Positions 40,496 to 49,824 are shown, numbered from the stretch's first letter. The stretch: DNA of 64,000 bases from Candidatus Cloacimonadota bacterium (GCA_021108395.1 JAIOQZ010000057.1:23963-87962); one strand, 5' to 3'. The notes: a model not told the origin generated them from the letters alone. Numbers and translations are program-made.

Positions 40496-42628
40496 ATGGA
40501 TAAAGCAATTACAATAGCGCTGGCCGGCAACCCGAACGCCGGCAAGAGCACGGTGTTTAACAACATGACCGGCGCAAGACAGCATGTGGGCAACTACCCG
40601 GGGGTAACAGTGGAGCGCAAGGAAGGCGGCTGCACCCACAACGGTTTCGACGTCAAGGTCGTTGATTTGCCGGGGACATACAGCCTGACCGCCTACTCGA
40701 TCGAGGAAGTGATTGCCAGGAAGTTTCTTATCGAAGAGCAACCGGATGTGGTTGTCGATATTATCGACGCCTCGAATCTGGAGCGAAACCTATATCTGAC
40801 CGTGCAGTTGATTGAGCTGGGCGTTCCCCTTGTGCTGGCGTTCAATATGAGTGACGTCGCGGCGGCGCAGGGGCATCAGTTCGACCTGGAGAAACTGTCC
40901 GCTTTGCTGGGCGTTCCCATCATCCCCACAACAGGCCACAAGAACAAGGGAACAGCCGAGCTGCTGGACGCCGCGATTGAAGTGGCCCAGCAAACAAAGG
41001 GCACGAATCCTGAGATGGTGCGCTACGGGCAGGAAATCGAACAGGCAATAGCAAATGTTGTCGATAAACTCGAGAAATCGAACAAACTCAGTTACAGTCG
41101 AAACCGGTGGATTGCCCTGAAACTGCTCGAGGGTGACGACGATGTCGCCAGCCGACATCTGAGCGCAGAGCTGCGACCTGTAGTCGAGCAGCAGATTACA
41201 GAGGTCGAGCATAAGCTGGACGAGGCTCTGCCCACGGCCACAGCCTCGCATCGCTATGGCTTGATATCGGGTGTCTGCACACAATGCGTGCGCTCAACCA
41301 TCGAGCGACGGCATTCAATCTCAGACGCGATTGACCTGGTGGCGACAAACCGGTTCCTGGGGATTCCTGTTTTCATGGGACTGATGTACCTGGTGTTCTG
41401 GCTGACGTTTACCGTCGGCGCGCCCTTGATGGACTTGCTCGACGGCAGCTTCGGCTGGCTGGCGGGCGTCGTTGACGGCTGGTGGGCGCCGGGGGCCGAG
41501 AGCGCTCTGAGATCGCTGTTGGTGGACGGCATCATCGGCGGAGTGGGCGGAGTAGTCATCTTTCTGCCCAACATCCTATTGCTGTTCCTGGCCATCGCCA
41601 TTCTGGAGGATTCCGGCTACATGGCGCGAGCAGCCTTCATCATGGATCGGCTGATGCACAAAATCGGGCTGCACGGCAAGAGCTTCATTCCCATGCTGAT
41701 TGGCTTTGGCTGCTCTGTGCCTGCGATAATGGCCACCCGCACCCTCGACAACCGGCGCGACCGCCTGGTTACGATGATGGTGGTTCCGTTGATGAGCTGT
41801 GGCGCCAGGCTGCCGATTTATGCCCTGATTATTCCGGCGTTCTTCCCTGGGGCCTGGCACGCGCCCCTGTTGTGGATTATCTATGTAATCGGCATTGTGC
41901 TGGCGATACTGAGCGCCAAACTGCTGCGCTCGACCGTTCTCAAGGGCGAATCGGTGCCGTTTCTGATGGAGCTGCCGCCCTATCGCATGCCCACCTTGAA
42001 GGGCATCTTCATTCACATGTGGGGACGGGGCTGGCTGTACCTGAAAAAAGCCGGAACCATCATCCTGGGCATCTCGATTCTCTTGTGGGTGATGACGAGC
42101 TACCCCAAGAAAACCGAGTTCCAGCGCGACTACGATGCAGAAATCGCCGCGCTACAGACGTCTGCCACAACGGAATTGCAGGAAGAGGGGCTGGCGGAAA
42201 TTGAAAACGCCCGCATGGCCGAAACTCTTTCCTACACCGTTGCCGGACGCATCGGCCACGCGCTGGAGCCTGTCATCAAACCGATGGGGTTCGACTGGCG
42301 TATCGGCACCGCGATGATTGGCGCGTTTGCCGCGAAGGAAGTCTTTGTGGCGCAGATGGGCATAGTGTTTTCTGTTGGTGAAGCCGACGAGGACTCGGAT
42401 GACCTGCGCGACAAGCTCAAAGACAACTACACTCCGCTGATCGGATTCGCCATCATGATGTTCTCGCTCATCAGCGCACCCTGCATGGCCACAATCGCCA
42501 TCACCAAACGCGAAAGCAACTCCTGGATGTGGGCTTTGTTCCAACTGGCTGGGCTCACTGTGCTGGCCTGGGTCGTAACAACTCTCATCTATCAGGTCGG
42601 GCTGCTGTTTGGCCTGGGCGTAGTTTAG
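40496..42628 (+). CDS. feoB: FeoB, ferrous-iron transporter
   Basis: A 710-residue inner-membrane Fe(II) importer with a cytosolic G-protein domain. The N-terminal GTPase shows G1 GNPNAGKSTVFN (residues 10-21), G2 VGNYPGVTVE, G3 DLPGTYSL and G4-like NMSDV; a helical guanine-dissociation-inhibitor region follows. The membrane part begins near residue 285 and includes the two Gate motifs (LPNILLLFLAIAILEDSGYMARAAF, IGFGCSVPAIMATRTL, and a second in FAAKEVFVAQMG). A ribosome binding site AGGAGGAG precedes ATG 40496. The C-terminal end is followed after 10 bases by the FeoB-associated cysteine-rich gene. Confidence 0.98.
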   Translation: MDKAITIALAGNPNAGKSTVFNNMTGARQHVGNYPGVTVERKEGGCTHNGFDVKVVDLPGTYSLTAYSIEEVIARKFLIEEQPDVVVDIIDASNLERNLYLTVQLIELGVPLVLAFNMSDVAAAQGHQFDLEKLSALLGVPIIPTTGHKNKGTAELLDAAIEVAQQTKGTNPEMVRYGQEIEQAIANVVDKLEKSNKLSYSRNRWIALKLLEGDDDVASRHLSAELRPVVEQQITEVEHKLDEALPTATASHRYGLISGVCTQCVRSTIERRHSISDAIDLVATNRFLGIPVFMGLMYLVFWLTFTVGAPLMDLLDGSFGWLAGVVDGWWAPGAESALRSLLVDGIIGGVGGVVIFLPNILLLFLAIAILEDSGYMARAAFIMDRLMHKIGLHGKSFIPMLIGFGCSVPAIMATRTLDNRRDRLVTMMVVPLMSCGARLPIYALIIPAFFPGAWHAPLLWIIYVIGIVLAILSAKLLRSTVLKGESVPFLMELPPYRMPTLKGIFIHMWGRGWLYLKKAGTIILGISILLWVMTSYPKKTEFQRDYDAEIAALQTSATTELQEEGLAEIENARMAETLSYTVAGRIGHALEPVIKPMGFDWRIGTAMIGAFAAKEVFVAQMGIVFSVGEADEDSDDLRDKLKDNYTPLIGFAIMMFSLISAPCMATIAITKRESNSWMWALFQLAGLTVLAWVVTTLIYQVGLLFGLGVV

Positions 42629-42638
42629 AGGAGGCATC

Positions 42639-42830
42639 ATGATCGAGACCATCGTCGTCGTTATCGTTGTCCTGACTGCTGCCGTGCTGCTGGCACGAAA
42701 ACTGAAGAACAGCCTGTCGGGCGAAACCGACGGTTGCGGCGTCGCCGAGCAATGCTCTGGCGGCTGCTCCGGCTGTACGCTTACCCGCAAGGACGAAAAC
42801 ACTAAACCAATAAAGACGAGGAAAATATGA
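42639..42830 (+). CDS. FeoB-associated cysteine-rich membrane protein
   Basis: A 63-residue protein with one N-terminal membrane helix (IETIVVVIVVLTAAVLLARKL) and a cysteine-rich cytosolic tail (GCGVAEQCSGGCSGCTLT, four cysteines). This matches the small PF12669-type proteins found directly downstream of feoB, thought to assist FeoB or handle iron, though their action is not settled. Its stop overlaps the ATG of the porin gene (ATGA), so the two are translationally coupled. Confidence 0.88.
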   Translation: MIETIVVVIVVLTAAVLLARKLKNSLSGETDGCGVAEQCSGGCSGCTLTRKDENTKPIKTRKI

Positions 42831-43843
42831 AACACGCAATACTTGCAATTATCATGCTGTCTGTCTTTGCGACAGCGCTGGCGCAGATTCAAAAACCAAG
42901 CGTTCACTCCACTATCATGTTAGACGCGAAATTCTACAGTGGCGATACGGCCAATGACGGATCGTACGACAGGGACAACCGCTTTCAGGTGCGCAAGGCC
43001 GCGCTGGCGTTCGAGGGCGTTCTCACCGACCGCGTTGACTATGCGCTCGAGGTTGGGACGTCCACATGCGTTGGAATCGGAGGCGGGGTAAAGCTCATGG
43101 AAGCGGTTGTCATGTACGCCCTGGCCGATAACTTCCACATTGGCCTGCAACAGGGGCATATTCTGCGCGGAATGGCAGCCACGACAGAATGCGCCGCCCG
43201 GCTGACAATGGAAAAACCCGCTTTCCTGAAAACCTTTGGCTCATGCCATCCGCTTGGCTTTGTAGCGAACAACTACATCGAGCTTGGCGAGCGCATGGGG
43301 CTGGAAGCGGAACTGGCAATCCTGAACGGAGTGAACGGAACCCTGCAAGGAGAGCACGACTATAACCTGGGCATCATCTTCGACACCCCCGTCGAGGGGC
43401 TTTCGGTTGCAGGAGTGTATAACCACACAGCCCAAAGCTACTTCGACGATAACTACGAGGAGTACTCGGAAGACGGCTACCGGGCGGGAGGCGGCCTCAA
43501 CTACCTCGCCCACGGCATCTGGGTTACAGGCGAATACTTCACCGGCAAAGGCTTTGAGAGCGACGACCAGGAAATGAACGCCTGGTACGCTCAGGGCGGC
43601 TATGAATTCTCGACAGGGCTGGAGCGATTGCCCGCCGTGCAGCCATACATCTGCTATGAATCCTGGGACAGGGACTCGGAAAACGATTCCGACGCGCAAT
43701 TCTCTTACATCGAGGCCGGGCTGAACCTGAGACTGTCAGCTAACACAATCATCAAAAGCGCCTACAGAACACCCCACGACACACCGGATAGCGCAGTGGA
43801 AGAGCCTGCGAGCTTCATTGTGCGTCTGCAAACCGGATTCTGA
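42827..43843 (+). CDS. Outer-membrane porin-like beta-barrel protein
   Basis: A 338-residue protein with a signal peptide (residues 1-19, ending ATALAQ) and a mature sequence of alternating beta strands ending in an aromatic residue (FIVRLQTGF), the usual signal for outer-membrane insertion. Segments DRDNRFQVRKAALAFEGVLTDRVDYALEVG, EYFTGKGFESDD and FSYIEAGLNLRLSANTIIKSAYR fit the phosphate-selective porin OprO/OprP-like group. Given its coupling to the Feo genes it is likelier to pass ferrous iron or another small ion than phosphate in this context; that is inference. Confidence 0.82.
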   Translation: MKHAILAIIMLSVFATALAQIQKPSVHSTIMLDAKFYSGDTANDGSYDRDNRFQVRKAALAFEGVLTDRVDYALEVGTSTCVGIGGGVKLMEAVVMYALADNFHIGLQQGHILRGMAATTECAARLTMEKPAFLKTFGSCHPLGFVANNYIELGERMGLEAELAILNGVNGTLQGEHDYNLGIIFDTPVEGLSVAGVYNHTAQSYFDDNYEEYSEDGYRAGGGLNYLAHGIWVTGEYFTGKGFESDDQEMNAWYAQGGYEFSTGLERLPAVQPYICYESWDRDSENDSDAQFSYIEAGLNLRLSANTIIKSAYRTPHDTPDSAVEEPASFIVRLQTGF

Positions 43844-43857
43844 TAACTGGAGGAATC

Positions 43858-44736
43858 ATGAAGTCACTGACTCTTCTGCTTTCGATGTTATGCCTCGCCT
43901 CCGCTATATACGCCGAGACCTTTACGCTGAGCCCCACAGACGACATGTACACCGACCCTGACCATCCCGGTGACAACCCGGCGATAACCGAACTGTGGAC
44001 GGCCAATTTCCCGAACTCAGGCCATTTCGAGCGAATCATGCTCATGTTTGAGCTTGAACCATATTCCGGTTTGGAGCTGGAGTCCGCGATTCTCCATCTG
44101 ACCAGATTCTACAGTTGTGCAACGGGTGGAACCACATCCACCACGTTTTACGCAATCGACCAGCCCTGGAACGAAGACACATGGGATCACACGGAACACA
44201 TCACCTACGACGAAGATGTCAACATGCCCTTTGTGTTTTCGGGCACTGGCGGCAACACAATCGTCGCGTTTGACGTGGACATGACGGCATTCATGCAATC
44301 GTGGATAGAGAGCGGGGCAGCCAACAACGGTTTTCTCATCATGGCGAACAACAACCAAAAGTTCTCCAAATTCTACTCGAAGGAACATTCAAACGAGGGC
44401 TACCGTCCAACCCTCACCCTCACATATGCCAATGACGTAAATGATGGTGGCGTCACCCCGCCCGAACTGAGCGCGTGTAACTACCCGAACCCATTCAATC
44501 CCGTTACGACTATTGACTACAGTCTGGCCGAGCCGGGTAACGTGGAGATCGATGTTTTCAACGTTCGCGGTCAGCTTGTGCGCAACCTGTTCGATGGGCA
44601 CAGGCCACAGGGCAGGCACCAGATTGTCTGGGATGGCCGTGATGTGCATGGAAGGCCGGCGGCCAACGGCGTTTACTACTATCGCATCACAGCCGGCGCC
44701 AGCTCGATAACCAGACGAATGGTTATGCTGAAGTGA
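43858..44736 (+). CDS. Secreted DNRLRE-domain protein with C-terminal sorting domain
   Basis: A 292-residue exported protein. Signal peptide residues 1-19 (SMLCLASAIYA). Residues about 22-195 resemble a DNRLRE/CBM96-like domain (TFTLSPTDDMYTDPDHP, RIMLMFELEPYSGLELESAILHLTRFYS, AIDQPWNEDTWDH, AFDVDMTAFMQSWI, NEGYRPTLTLTY). The last 85 residues are a FlgD-Ig/type IX-like tag: NYPNPFNPVTTIDYSLA, VFNVRGQLVRNL, ANGVYYYRITAG and the end RRMVMLK. It should be surface-located, binding carbohydrate or another polymer. It follows the porin by 14 bases with AACTGGAGG as ribosome binding site, and overlaps the FMN-binding gene start. Confidence 0.88.
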   Translation: MKSLTLLLSMLCLASAIYAETFTLSPTDDMYTDPDHPGDNPAITELWTANFPNSGHFERIMLMFELEPYSGLELESAILHLTRFYSCATGGTTSTTFYAIDQPWNEDTWDHTEHITYDEDVNMPFVFSGTGGNTIVAFDVDMTAFMQSWIESGAANNGFLIMANNNQKFSKFYSKEHSNEGYRPTLTLTYANDVNDGGVTPPELSACNYPNPFNPVTTIDYSLAEPGNVEIDVFNVRGQLVRNLFDGHRPQGRHQIVWDGRDVHGRPAANGVYYYRITAGASSITRRMVMLK

Positions 44737-45221
44737 GACCCCTCGTTGCAACGTTTCTCGCTGTCATTCTGCCTGTCTCGATGTTAATCGGACAGGCAGA
44801 GCAGTCCTCTGACGCTGACGAATTTCTCGCTGTCGCCCAGCGATGCACAGGTTCGAGCCGGATCGAGGTGTTGTCATGCGAACACACACGCATAGGCGTT
44901 TTTTCAACCGACGAAGGCCGGCGGCGTTACTTCGTCCAGAGCAATGACTATGTGCAGGTCGCCGGGTATAACGGGATCACGAATCTCGGTATCATCCTCG
45001 ACGCTGACGGCGTGGTTGTGTCTGTACGGATTCTCGACAGTGAAGACACACGGTCATTCGTGAAAAGGTTGAAAACTTCGGGCTACCTGAAGCAGTTCAC
45101 CGGCTACGGCGGTTCCGGGGAATTTGAAACAGTGACCGGGGCCACCGTCACCAGCCAGGCGGTGAACGAAACAGTGCAAAGGACGGTTGCCTTCGTCGGC
45201 CAACTCATTGAAACACTGTGA
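44733..45221 (+). CDS. FMN-binding-domain exported protein
   Basis: A 162-residue protein with a signal peptide (residues 1-20, FLAVILPVSMLIGQA) and an FMN_bind domain. The central part (GYNGITNLGIILDADGVVVSVRILDSEDTRSFVKRL) and the flavin-attachment motif TVTGATVTSQAV (S/TGAT with the threonine that receives FMN via ApbE) are visible, as in NqrC/RnfG and in extracellular electron-transfer proteins. The start is a GTG overlapping the previous stop (GTGA), so the operon continues from feoB. A covalent periplasmic flavin next to Feo genes suggests ferric reduction before uptake; that coupling is inference. Confidence 0.87.
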   Translation: MRPLVATFLAVILPVSMLIGQAEQSSDADEFLAVAQRCTGSSRIEVLSCEHTRIGVFSTDEGRRRYFVQSNDYVQVAGYNGITNLGIILDADGVVVSVRILDSEDTRSFVKRLKTSGYLKQFTGYGGSGEFETVTGATVTSQAVNETVQRTVAFVGQLIETL

Positions 45222-45336
45222 TGATGCCTACATAACGGCAGCAGCCCAATCACACTGGTGGACAGCGATATTTTTGAGTTGACAGGCGCTCCGGCTCCAG
45301 CAGATAGTTCGGTAAATGCACAAGCGGAGCCTGAAC

Positions 45337-46017
45337 ATGCAACACCTGATATATATGCTTGACGATGAACAGGATATCCTCGAGCTGGTCGAGCTTCATC
45401 TGAAGAAAAACGGCTACCTGACAGCCTGCTTCGACAGCCCCGCCGATTTCTGGAATGCCCTCGGCCAGTCGCTGCCCAGCCTCATTGTGCTCGACCTCAT
45501 GCTGCCTGGCGCCGACGGCATGGAAATCTGCAAAGAGTTGCGGCGCAACGAAGCGTGGTCGACCATTCCCGTCGTCATGCTCACCGCCAGGGACGAGGAG
45601 ATTGACAAGGTGCTCGGCCTCGAACTGGGCGCGGATGACTATCTCACCAAGCCTTTCTCCCCCCGCGAACTCATGGCGCGCATCAAGGCAATCCTGCGAC
45701 GCTCGGCGCCAAAGGAGAAGGCCACTGTTCTTTGTGTGAGTGATGCTCTGAAGCTCAACCTCAAAACATACGAAACATGGGTGCACGACCGCAAAATAGA
45801 GCTGACAGCAACAGAGTTCCGGCTCCTGCGCCTGTTGGTCGAGCGCAAGGGCTGGGTGTATTCGCGCAACCAGATTCTTGATTACCTCTGGGGCAAGGAA
45901 AAGATCGTCATCGACCGCACGGTGGACGTGCATATCAAGAACCTGCGAGAGAAGCTGGGCGAGGCCGGCAAGTCCATCAAAAACATCCGTGGCGTAGGCT
46001 ACAAGTTCGACGCCTGA
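45337..46017 (+). CDS. phoB: OmpR/PhoB-type response regulator
   Basis: A 226-residue two-component regulator. Residues 1-120 are the receiver: acidic pocket LDDEQD, phosphoacceptor in LIVLDLMLPGADG, threonine VVMLTAR and lysine in TKPFS. Residues 130-226 are an OmpR/PhoB winged helix (ELTATEFRLLRLLVERKGWVYSRNQILDYLWGKEK, RTVDVHIKNLREKLGEAGKSIKNIRGVGYKFDA). Start: ATG at 45337 with GCGGAG upstream; a slightly earlier in-frame ATG is possible. It precedes the kinase by one base and faces the pst operon, so it is most probably the phosphate regulator PhoB. Confidence 0.9.
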   Translation: MQHLIYMLDDEQDILELVELHLKKNGYLTACFDSPADFWNALGQSLPSLIVLDLMLPGADGMEICKELRRNEAWSTIPVVMLTARDEEIDKVLGLELGADDYLTKPFSPRELMARIKAILRRSAPKEKATVLCVSDALKLNLKTYETWVHDRKIELTATEFRLLRLLVERKGWVYSRNQILDYLWGKEKIVIDRTVDVHIKNLREKLGEAGKSIKNIRGVGYKFDA

Positions 46018-46018
46018 G

Positions 46019-47770
46019 ATGAACCGCAGCATTTTCCATAAAATCCTGGGTTCCTACCTGCTGCTCATAGCGGGACTCGCCCTCGCCTTTCTGCTGGTCA
46101 CCTTTCACCTCGTGAACAACCAGTACGAACGCTTGCTCGGCCAGCAGCTCGAGTCCACCGCGTCCTCGCTCGAACCCCTGCTGGCACCCTGCGTCCACGA
46201 CACCGCATACGCCGTCCTGGATTCGCTGGTGAAGACTATAGGCCAGCGTAGCGGCTATCGCCTCACCTGCATCCTGCCCAGCGGCGTGGTCGTGGCAGAC
46301 TCGGAGAGCGAGCCTGCGCGCATGACCAACCACGGCGACCGACCCGAAATCATCGTAGCGCTGGGGGGCAGCCCCGGGAGCAGCTTCCGCTACAGCGCCA
46401 CTTTGCAACGCGAAATGCTCTATGTGGCCGTGCCCTTCGTCCTCGACGGCGAGGTGAGCGGCGTGTTGCGCCTCAGTATGTTCAACCGGCAGATAATCGA
46501 ACTTCGCAACCTGCTGAAATCCCGCCTGGCGCTGATGCTACTGCCTCTGGCGCTGCTGGCTGCGACGCTTGCCTTTGTGCTCTCGAACAACCTGGCACGA
46601 CCAATCCGCGAGCTGTCGCAGGCAGCCAAGCGCGTGGCCGAGGGGCAGCTCGATGTGCAAGTGCACCTGCACCGGTCGGACGAGGTGCAGACACTGGCGC
46701 AAAGCTTCAACGAGATGGTGAATGCCCTGCGCAGCCTCATGACGCAGCAGAAACAGCAGACCGAAATCCTCGATGCCATCATTTGCTCACTCAGCGAGGG
46801 ATTGTGTGTTATCGACGCCGATGACCGCATCGTCCACGCCAGCGACAGCTTCCGCAAGATGTTCGGCTGGCGGGATGAGCAAAGCCGTTTCTTCTGGGAA
46901 GTCATCCGCAACCGCCAGGCCAACGACTTTGTTCAACAACTGCGTCAGGATGACGCTCCTGGCAAACAGACGCTCGAAATCGACGACAAGATTCTGCTGG
47001 TCAGCGGCTCGGTGCTGCCCGACTTCGGCCACGTCGTGCTGCTGCTCTACGATCTCACCGCGCTGACGCTGGCAGACCGCCAGAAGAGGGAGTTCGTCTC
47101 GAACGTCTCTCACGAGCTGAAAACGCCGCTCACTTCGATCAAGGGCTTCATCGAGACGCTGTATGACGTGGTGGAAGACGCCGAGGCGCGCCACTACATC
47201 GAGATTGTCGAGCGCAACGCCAACCGGCTGATTCACATAGTGAAAGACCTGCTGCTGCTGTCAACGTTGGACGCCGACAAGTGCGGCGAGTTTGCCGATA
47301 CCGACCTGGCGGCTCTGATCGAAAACGTGTGCCTGCTCTTCCGCAAACGCTTCAGTGAAAAGGAGCTTCGCCTCGAGGTGCATGTCCCCGCCGGCCTGCC
47401 CCTGATTGAAGCGGACGGCTATCAGCTCGAGCAGGTGATAACCAATCTTCTCCAAAACGCTTTGCAATACACTGAGAAAGGCGTCATCGCCATCTCGTGC
47501 ACAGCCGACGCCGGTCAGCTTCACCTTGCTGTCAGCGACACGGGCATTGGCATTCCGCAGCAGCATCTGCCCCATCTCTTCGAGCGATTCTATGTGGTCG
47601 ATAAATCGCGCTCGAAAAAGTATGGCGGCACGGGGCTGGGACTCAGCATCGTGAAGCAGGTGGTCGAGCGGCATCGCGGCAGCATCGAGGTGGACACGCA
47701 AGTTGGGGAAGGCGCCACCTTTCATGTGAGACTCCCAATGCGACAACCGGCCGCGGAGCGTACGCCGTGA
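46019..47770 (+). CDS. phoR: Sensor histidine kinase, PhoR-like
   Basis: A 583-residue membrane kinase. Two helices (residues 10-33 and about 165-190) flank a periplasmic sensor of about 130 residues. HAMP domain (ARPIRELSQAAKRVAEGQLDVQVH), a PAS domain (IICSLSEGLCVIDADDRIVHASDSFRKMFGW), the H-box (VSNVSHELKTPLTSIKGFIETLYDVV with the phosphoaccepting histidine) and the ATPase (NLLQNALQYTEKG, DTGIGIPQQHLPHLFERFY, YGGTGLGLSIVKQVVERHRGSI) follow. It begins one base after phoB and its end overlaps the sigma-factor gene by 4 bases. The periplasmic domain is larger than in classic PhoR, so a different ligand cannot be excluded. Confidence 0.92.
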   Translation: MNRSIFHKILGSYLLLIAGLALAFLLVTFHLVNNQYERLLGQQLESTASSLEPLLAPCVHDTAYAVLDSLVKTIGQRSGYRLTCILPSGVVVADSESEPARMTNHGDRPEIIVALGGSPGSSFRYSATLQREMLYVAVPFVLDGEVSGVLRLSMFNRQIIELRNLLKSRLALMLLPLALLAATLAFVLSNNLARPIRELSQAAKRVAEGQLDVQVHLHRSDEVQTLAQSFNEMVNALRSLMTQQKQQTEILDAIICSLSEGLCVIDADDRIVHASDSFRKMFGWRDEQSRFFWEVIRNRQANDFVQQLRQDDAPGKQTLEIDDKILLVSGSVLPDFGHVVLLLYDLTALTLADRQKREFVSNVSHELKTPLTSIKGFIETLYDVVEDAEARHYIEIVERNANRLIHIVKDLLLLSTLDADKCGEFADTDLAALIENVCLLFRKRFSEKELRLEVHVPAGLPLIEADGYQLEQVITNLLQNALQYTEKGVIAISCTADAGQLHLAVSDTGIGIPQQHLPHLFERFYVVDKSRSKKYGGTGLGLSIVKQVVERHRGSIEVDTQVGEGATFHVRLPMRQPAAERTP

Positions 47771-48267
47771 ACAGCGAAGAGTTGAAGCTGGTGAGGTCGA
47801 TCGCCGGTCGCTATGCGCGTCTCGGAGCGCCATTTGAAGATTTGGTGCAGGAAGGGATGCTGGGTATCCTCGAAGCTCGCAAACACTATGATGAAAACCG
47901 AGGCGCGAAGTTTACCACCTACGCTACCTACTGGGTGCGCAAGTATGTTCTGCGGCATGTTGATGGCGAGATGCAGTACCGCAGCAGGAACGTCGAACTG
48001 AACGAAGACATCCTGTCTGCCGAGGAGTCGATGCATCTGCCCGCAACGACAAATGAAACGGTGGCGGCCACCGAGCGCCTCGATCTGCCCGCCGATATGC
48101 CCGCCGGCGAGCAGCGAATCTTGCGGTTGCTGTATGAGGAGCGCCTCTCGCTTTCACAGATAGCAGAGAAACTGCAGATGCGCCGCGAAAAGGTGCGGCA
48201 GCTTCAGCAGACTGCATTGCGCCGTTTGCGCCAGTGCCTGCCGGAACAAGCCGACAAGCTCACATGA
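47767..48267 (+). CDS. Small sigma-70-like factor coupled to the phoR gene
   Basis: A 166-residue protein with sigma region 2 (SIAGRYARLGAPFEDLVQEGMLGILEARKHYDENRGAKFTTYATYWVRKYVLRHV, including the RpoD-type core and the -10 recognition helix) and sigma region 4 (QRILRLLYEERLSLSQIAEKLQMRREKVRQLQQTALRRLRQCL), with regions 1 and 3 absent. It resembles group 3/alternative sigma factors and RpoS-like region 2 rather than ECF factors. Start: GTG at 47767 overlapping the phoR stop (GTGA), so translation is coupled. No anti-sigma gene follows. It probably directs polymerase to promoters needed under phosphate limitation; this is inference from position. Confidence 0.85.
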   Translation: MNSEELKLVRSIAGRYARLGAPFEDLVQEGMLGILEARKHYDENRGAKFTTYATYWVRKYVLRHVDGEMQYRSRNVELNEDILSAEESMHLPATTNETVAATERLDLPADMPAGEQRILRLLYEERLSLSQIAEKLQMRREKVRQLQQTALRRLRQCLPEQADKLT

Positions 48268-48291
48268 ACTGATGTCTGCGCCCGCAATCAA

Positions 48292-48972
48292 CTATCCTTC
48301 ATCCCCTTTGTCCGCAAGCTGGCCGTGCCGCACGATTACCCCGCTTATCAGATAGATTGAATCCTCGGCGATGTTGGTGGCCAGGTCGCCAATGCGCTCG
48401 AAGTGGTTGAACACGTTGATGTAGCTGACGAGCATATCGGTGTGTTGCGGAGTGCGCTTCAGTTCACCCTTTATTTCATTCAGCATATTGCTCACGAGGT
48501 CGTCCACCACATCGTCGTCGTCGCACACCTTTCGCGCCAGTGCGGCATCCATGTTGACCAAAGCGTCCAGCGCGGTCTTCAGCATCTCCAGCACTCTCAA
48601 CGACACCTCCTGGAAATTGACACGCGGGTGCAGGTCGGGACGCGGGCGCTTCATCATGTAGAGAGCGTTCTTGGCGATGTTGGCAGCCAGGTCGCCGATG
48701 CGTTCGAGGTCGTTGTTGACCTTCAGCATGGCCACGATGAACCGCAGATCGTTGGCGACAGGCTGATAGAGCGCCAGCATCTTGAGGCACTCTTCTTCAA
48801 CCTCGACCTCCATGGCGTCAATGCCGCGATCCTGCCGGATAACCATCGCTGCCAGGTCGGCGTCGCGGTTTTCGATGGCGCGCACAGCGTCTTTCAGGCT
48901 GCTCTCGACAGCGTCGCTCAAGTTGACGATCTTGCGCTTGAGCCTTTCCATTTCTCGAAACAAGTGAACCAT
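48292..48972 (-). CDS. phoU: Phosphate signalling protein PhoU
   Basis: A 226-residue helical protein. Two tandem PhoU repeats with metal-cluster motifs ExxxD are visible: VHLFREMERLKRKIVNLSDAVESSLKDAVRAIENRD..., YQPVANDLRFIVAMLKVNNDLERIGDLAANIAKN and the second half VFNHFERIGDLATNIAEDSIYL. It mediates between PstB and PhoR and keeps the Pho regulon repressed when phosphate is plentiful. Start: ATG at 48972 after GGAGGC; a longer upstream frame would add 40 residues not like PhoU and overlap pstB. It is the last gene of the pst operon and converges with the sigma-factor gene. Confidence 0.95.
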   Translation of the reverse strand: MVHLFREMERLKRKIVNLSDAVESSLKDAVRAIENRDADLAAMVIRQDRGIDAMEVEVEEECLKMLALYQPVANDLRFIVAMLKVNNDLERIGDLAANIAKNALYMMKRPRPDLHPRVNFQEVSLRVLEMLKTALDALVNMDAALARKVCDDDDVVDDLVSNMLNEIKGELKRTPQHTDMLVSYINVFNHFERIGDLATNIAEDSIYLISGVIVRHGQLADKGDEG

Positions 48973-48994
48973 GAAATGCCTCCGTGCGAATCGG

Positions 48995-49822
48995 CTATCC
49001 GAATCGGCCCGTGATGTAATCCTCGGTTTTCTGCACACGCGGTTTCTTGAACAACTGGTCTGTCTCCGAGAACTCGATGAGAACGCCCTCATAGAAGAAT
49101 GCGGTGTAGTCGGAGATACGCGCCGCCTGCTGCATGTTATGCGTCACGATAATGATTGTGTAGGTTTTGCTCAATTCGTCAACCAGGTCTTCGATTTTCA
49201 GCGTGGCCTGCGGGTCGAGCGCCGACGTTGGCTCGTCCATCAGCAATATCTCCGGCTCCGCCGCCAGAGCGCGGGCGATGCACAACCGCTGTTGCTGTCC
49301 GCCGGAAAGCCCCAGCGCGTTCCTGTCGAGGCGGTCTTTCACCTCGTCCCACAAGGCGGCGCGGCGCAGACAGCGTTCCACCGTTTCCGCCAGCACGTTC
49401 CGTTTGCGCACACCTTGCAGTCGCGGACTATAGGCGATGTTCTCGAAGATGCTCTTGGGAAACGGGTTGGGCTTCTGAAACACCATCCCGATCTTCTTGC
49501 GCAGTGTCACCACGTCCACCCGCGGCTCATACACGTTCAGCCCGTCAAACAGCATCCGCCCCTTTGCATGGCAACCGGGTATGAGGTCGTTCATGCGGTT
49601 CATGGCACGCAGATAGGTGCTCTTGCCGCAGCCGCTGGGACCGATGATGGCGGTGACCATCCTTCGCGGGATGCACATCGAGACCTGCTTCACCGCTTCG
49701 TTGTCGCCATAGAAAGTCGAGAAATCGAGCGAGTGAATGTGCGACTCCTCGACTGGAATCGTCATGTCGCCATTGCAGGTGTCGGCATCTTCTATCGCTG
49801 TCAGTTGCTCTGGTTCAATCAT
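48995..49822 (-). CDS. pstB: Phosphate ABC transporter ATP-binding protein PstB
   Basis: A 275-residue ATPase with Walker [22 protein letters not shown] (PstB-specific RAMNRMND), Q-loop [18 protein letters not shown], signature [18 protein letters not shown], Walker [15 protein letters not shown] and H-loop [15 protein letters not shown]. The ending DYITGRFG is the family C terminus. Start: ATG at 49822, two bases after the pstA stop; an earlier in-frame ATG lies inside pstA. It energises phosphate import through PstC/PstA. A 25-residue N-terminal extension precedes the core. Confidence 0.97.
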   Translation of the reverse strand: MIEPEQLTAIEDADTCNGDMTIPVEESHIHSLDFSTFYGDNEAVKQVSMCIPRRMVTAIIGPSGCGKSTYLRAMNRMNDLIPGCHAKGRMLFDGLNVYEPRVDVVTLRKKIGMVFQKPNPFPKSIFENIAYSPRLQGVRKRNVLAETVERCLRRAALWDEVKDRLDRNALGLSGGQQQRLCIARALAAEPEILLMDEPTSALDPQATLKIEDLVDELSKTYTIIIVTHNMQQAARISDYTAFFYEGVLIEFSETDQLFKKPRVQKTEDYITGRFG

Positions 49823-49824
49823 GT

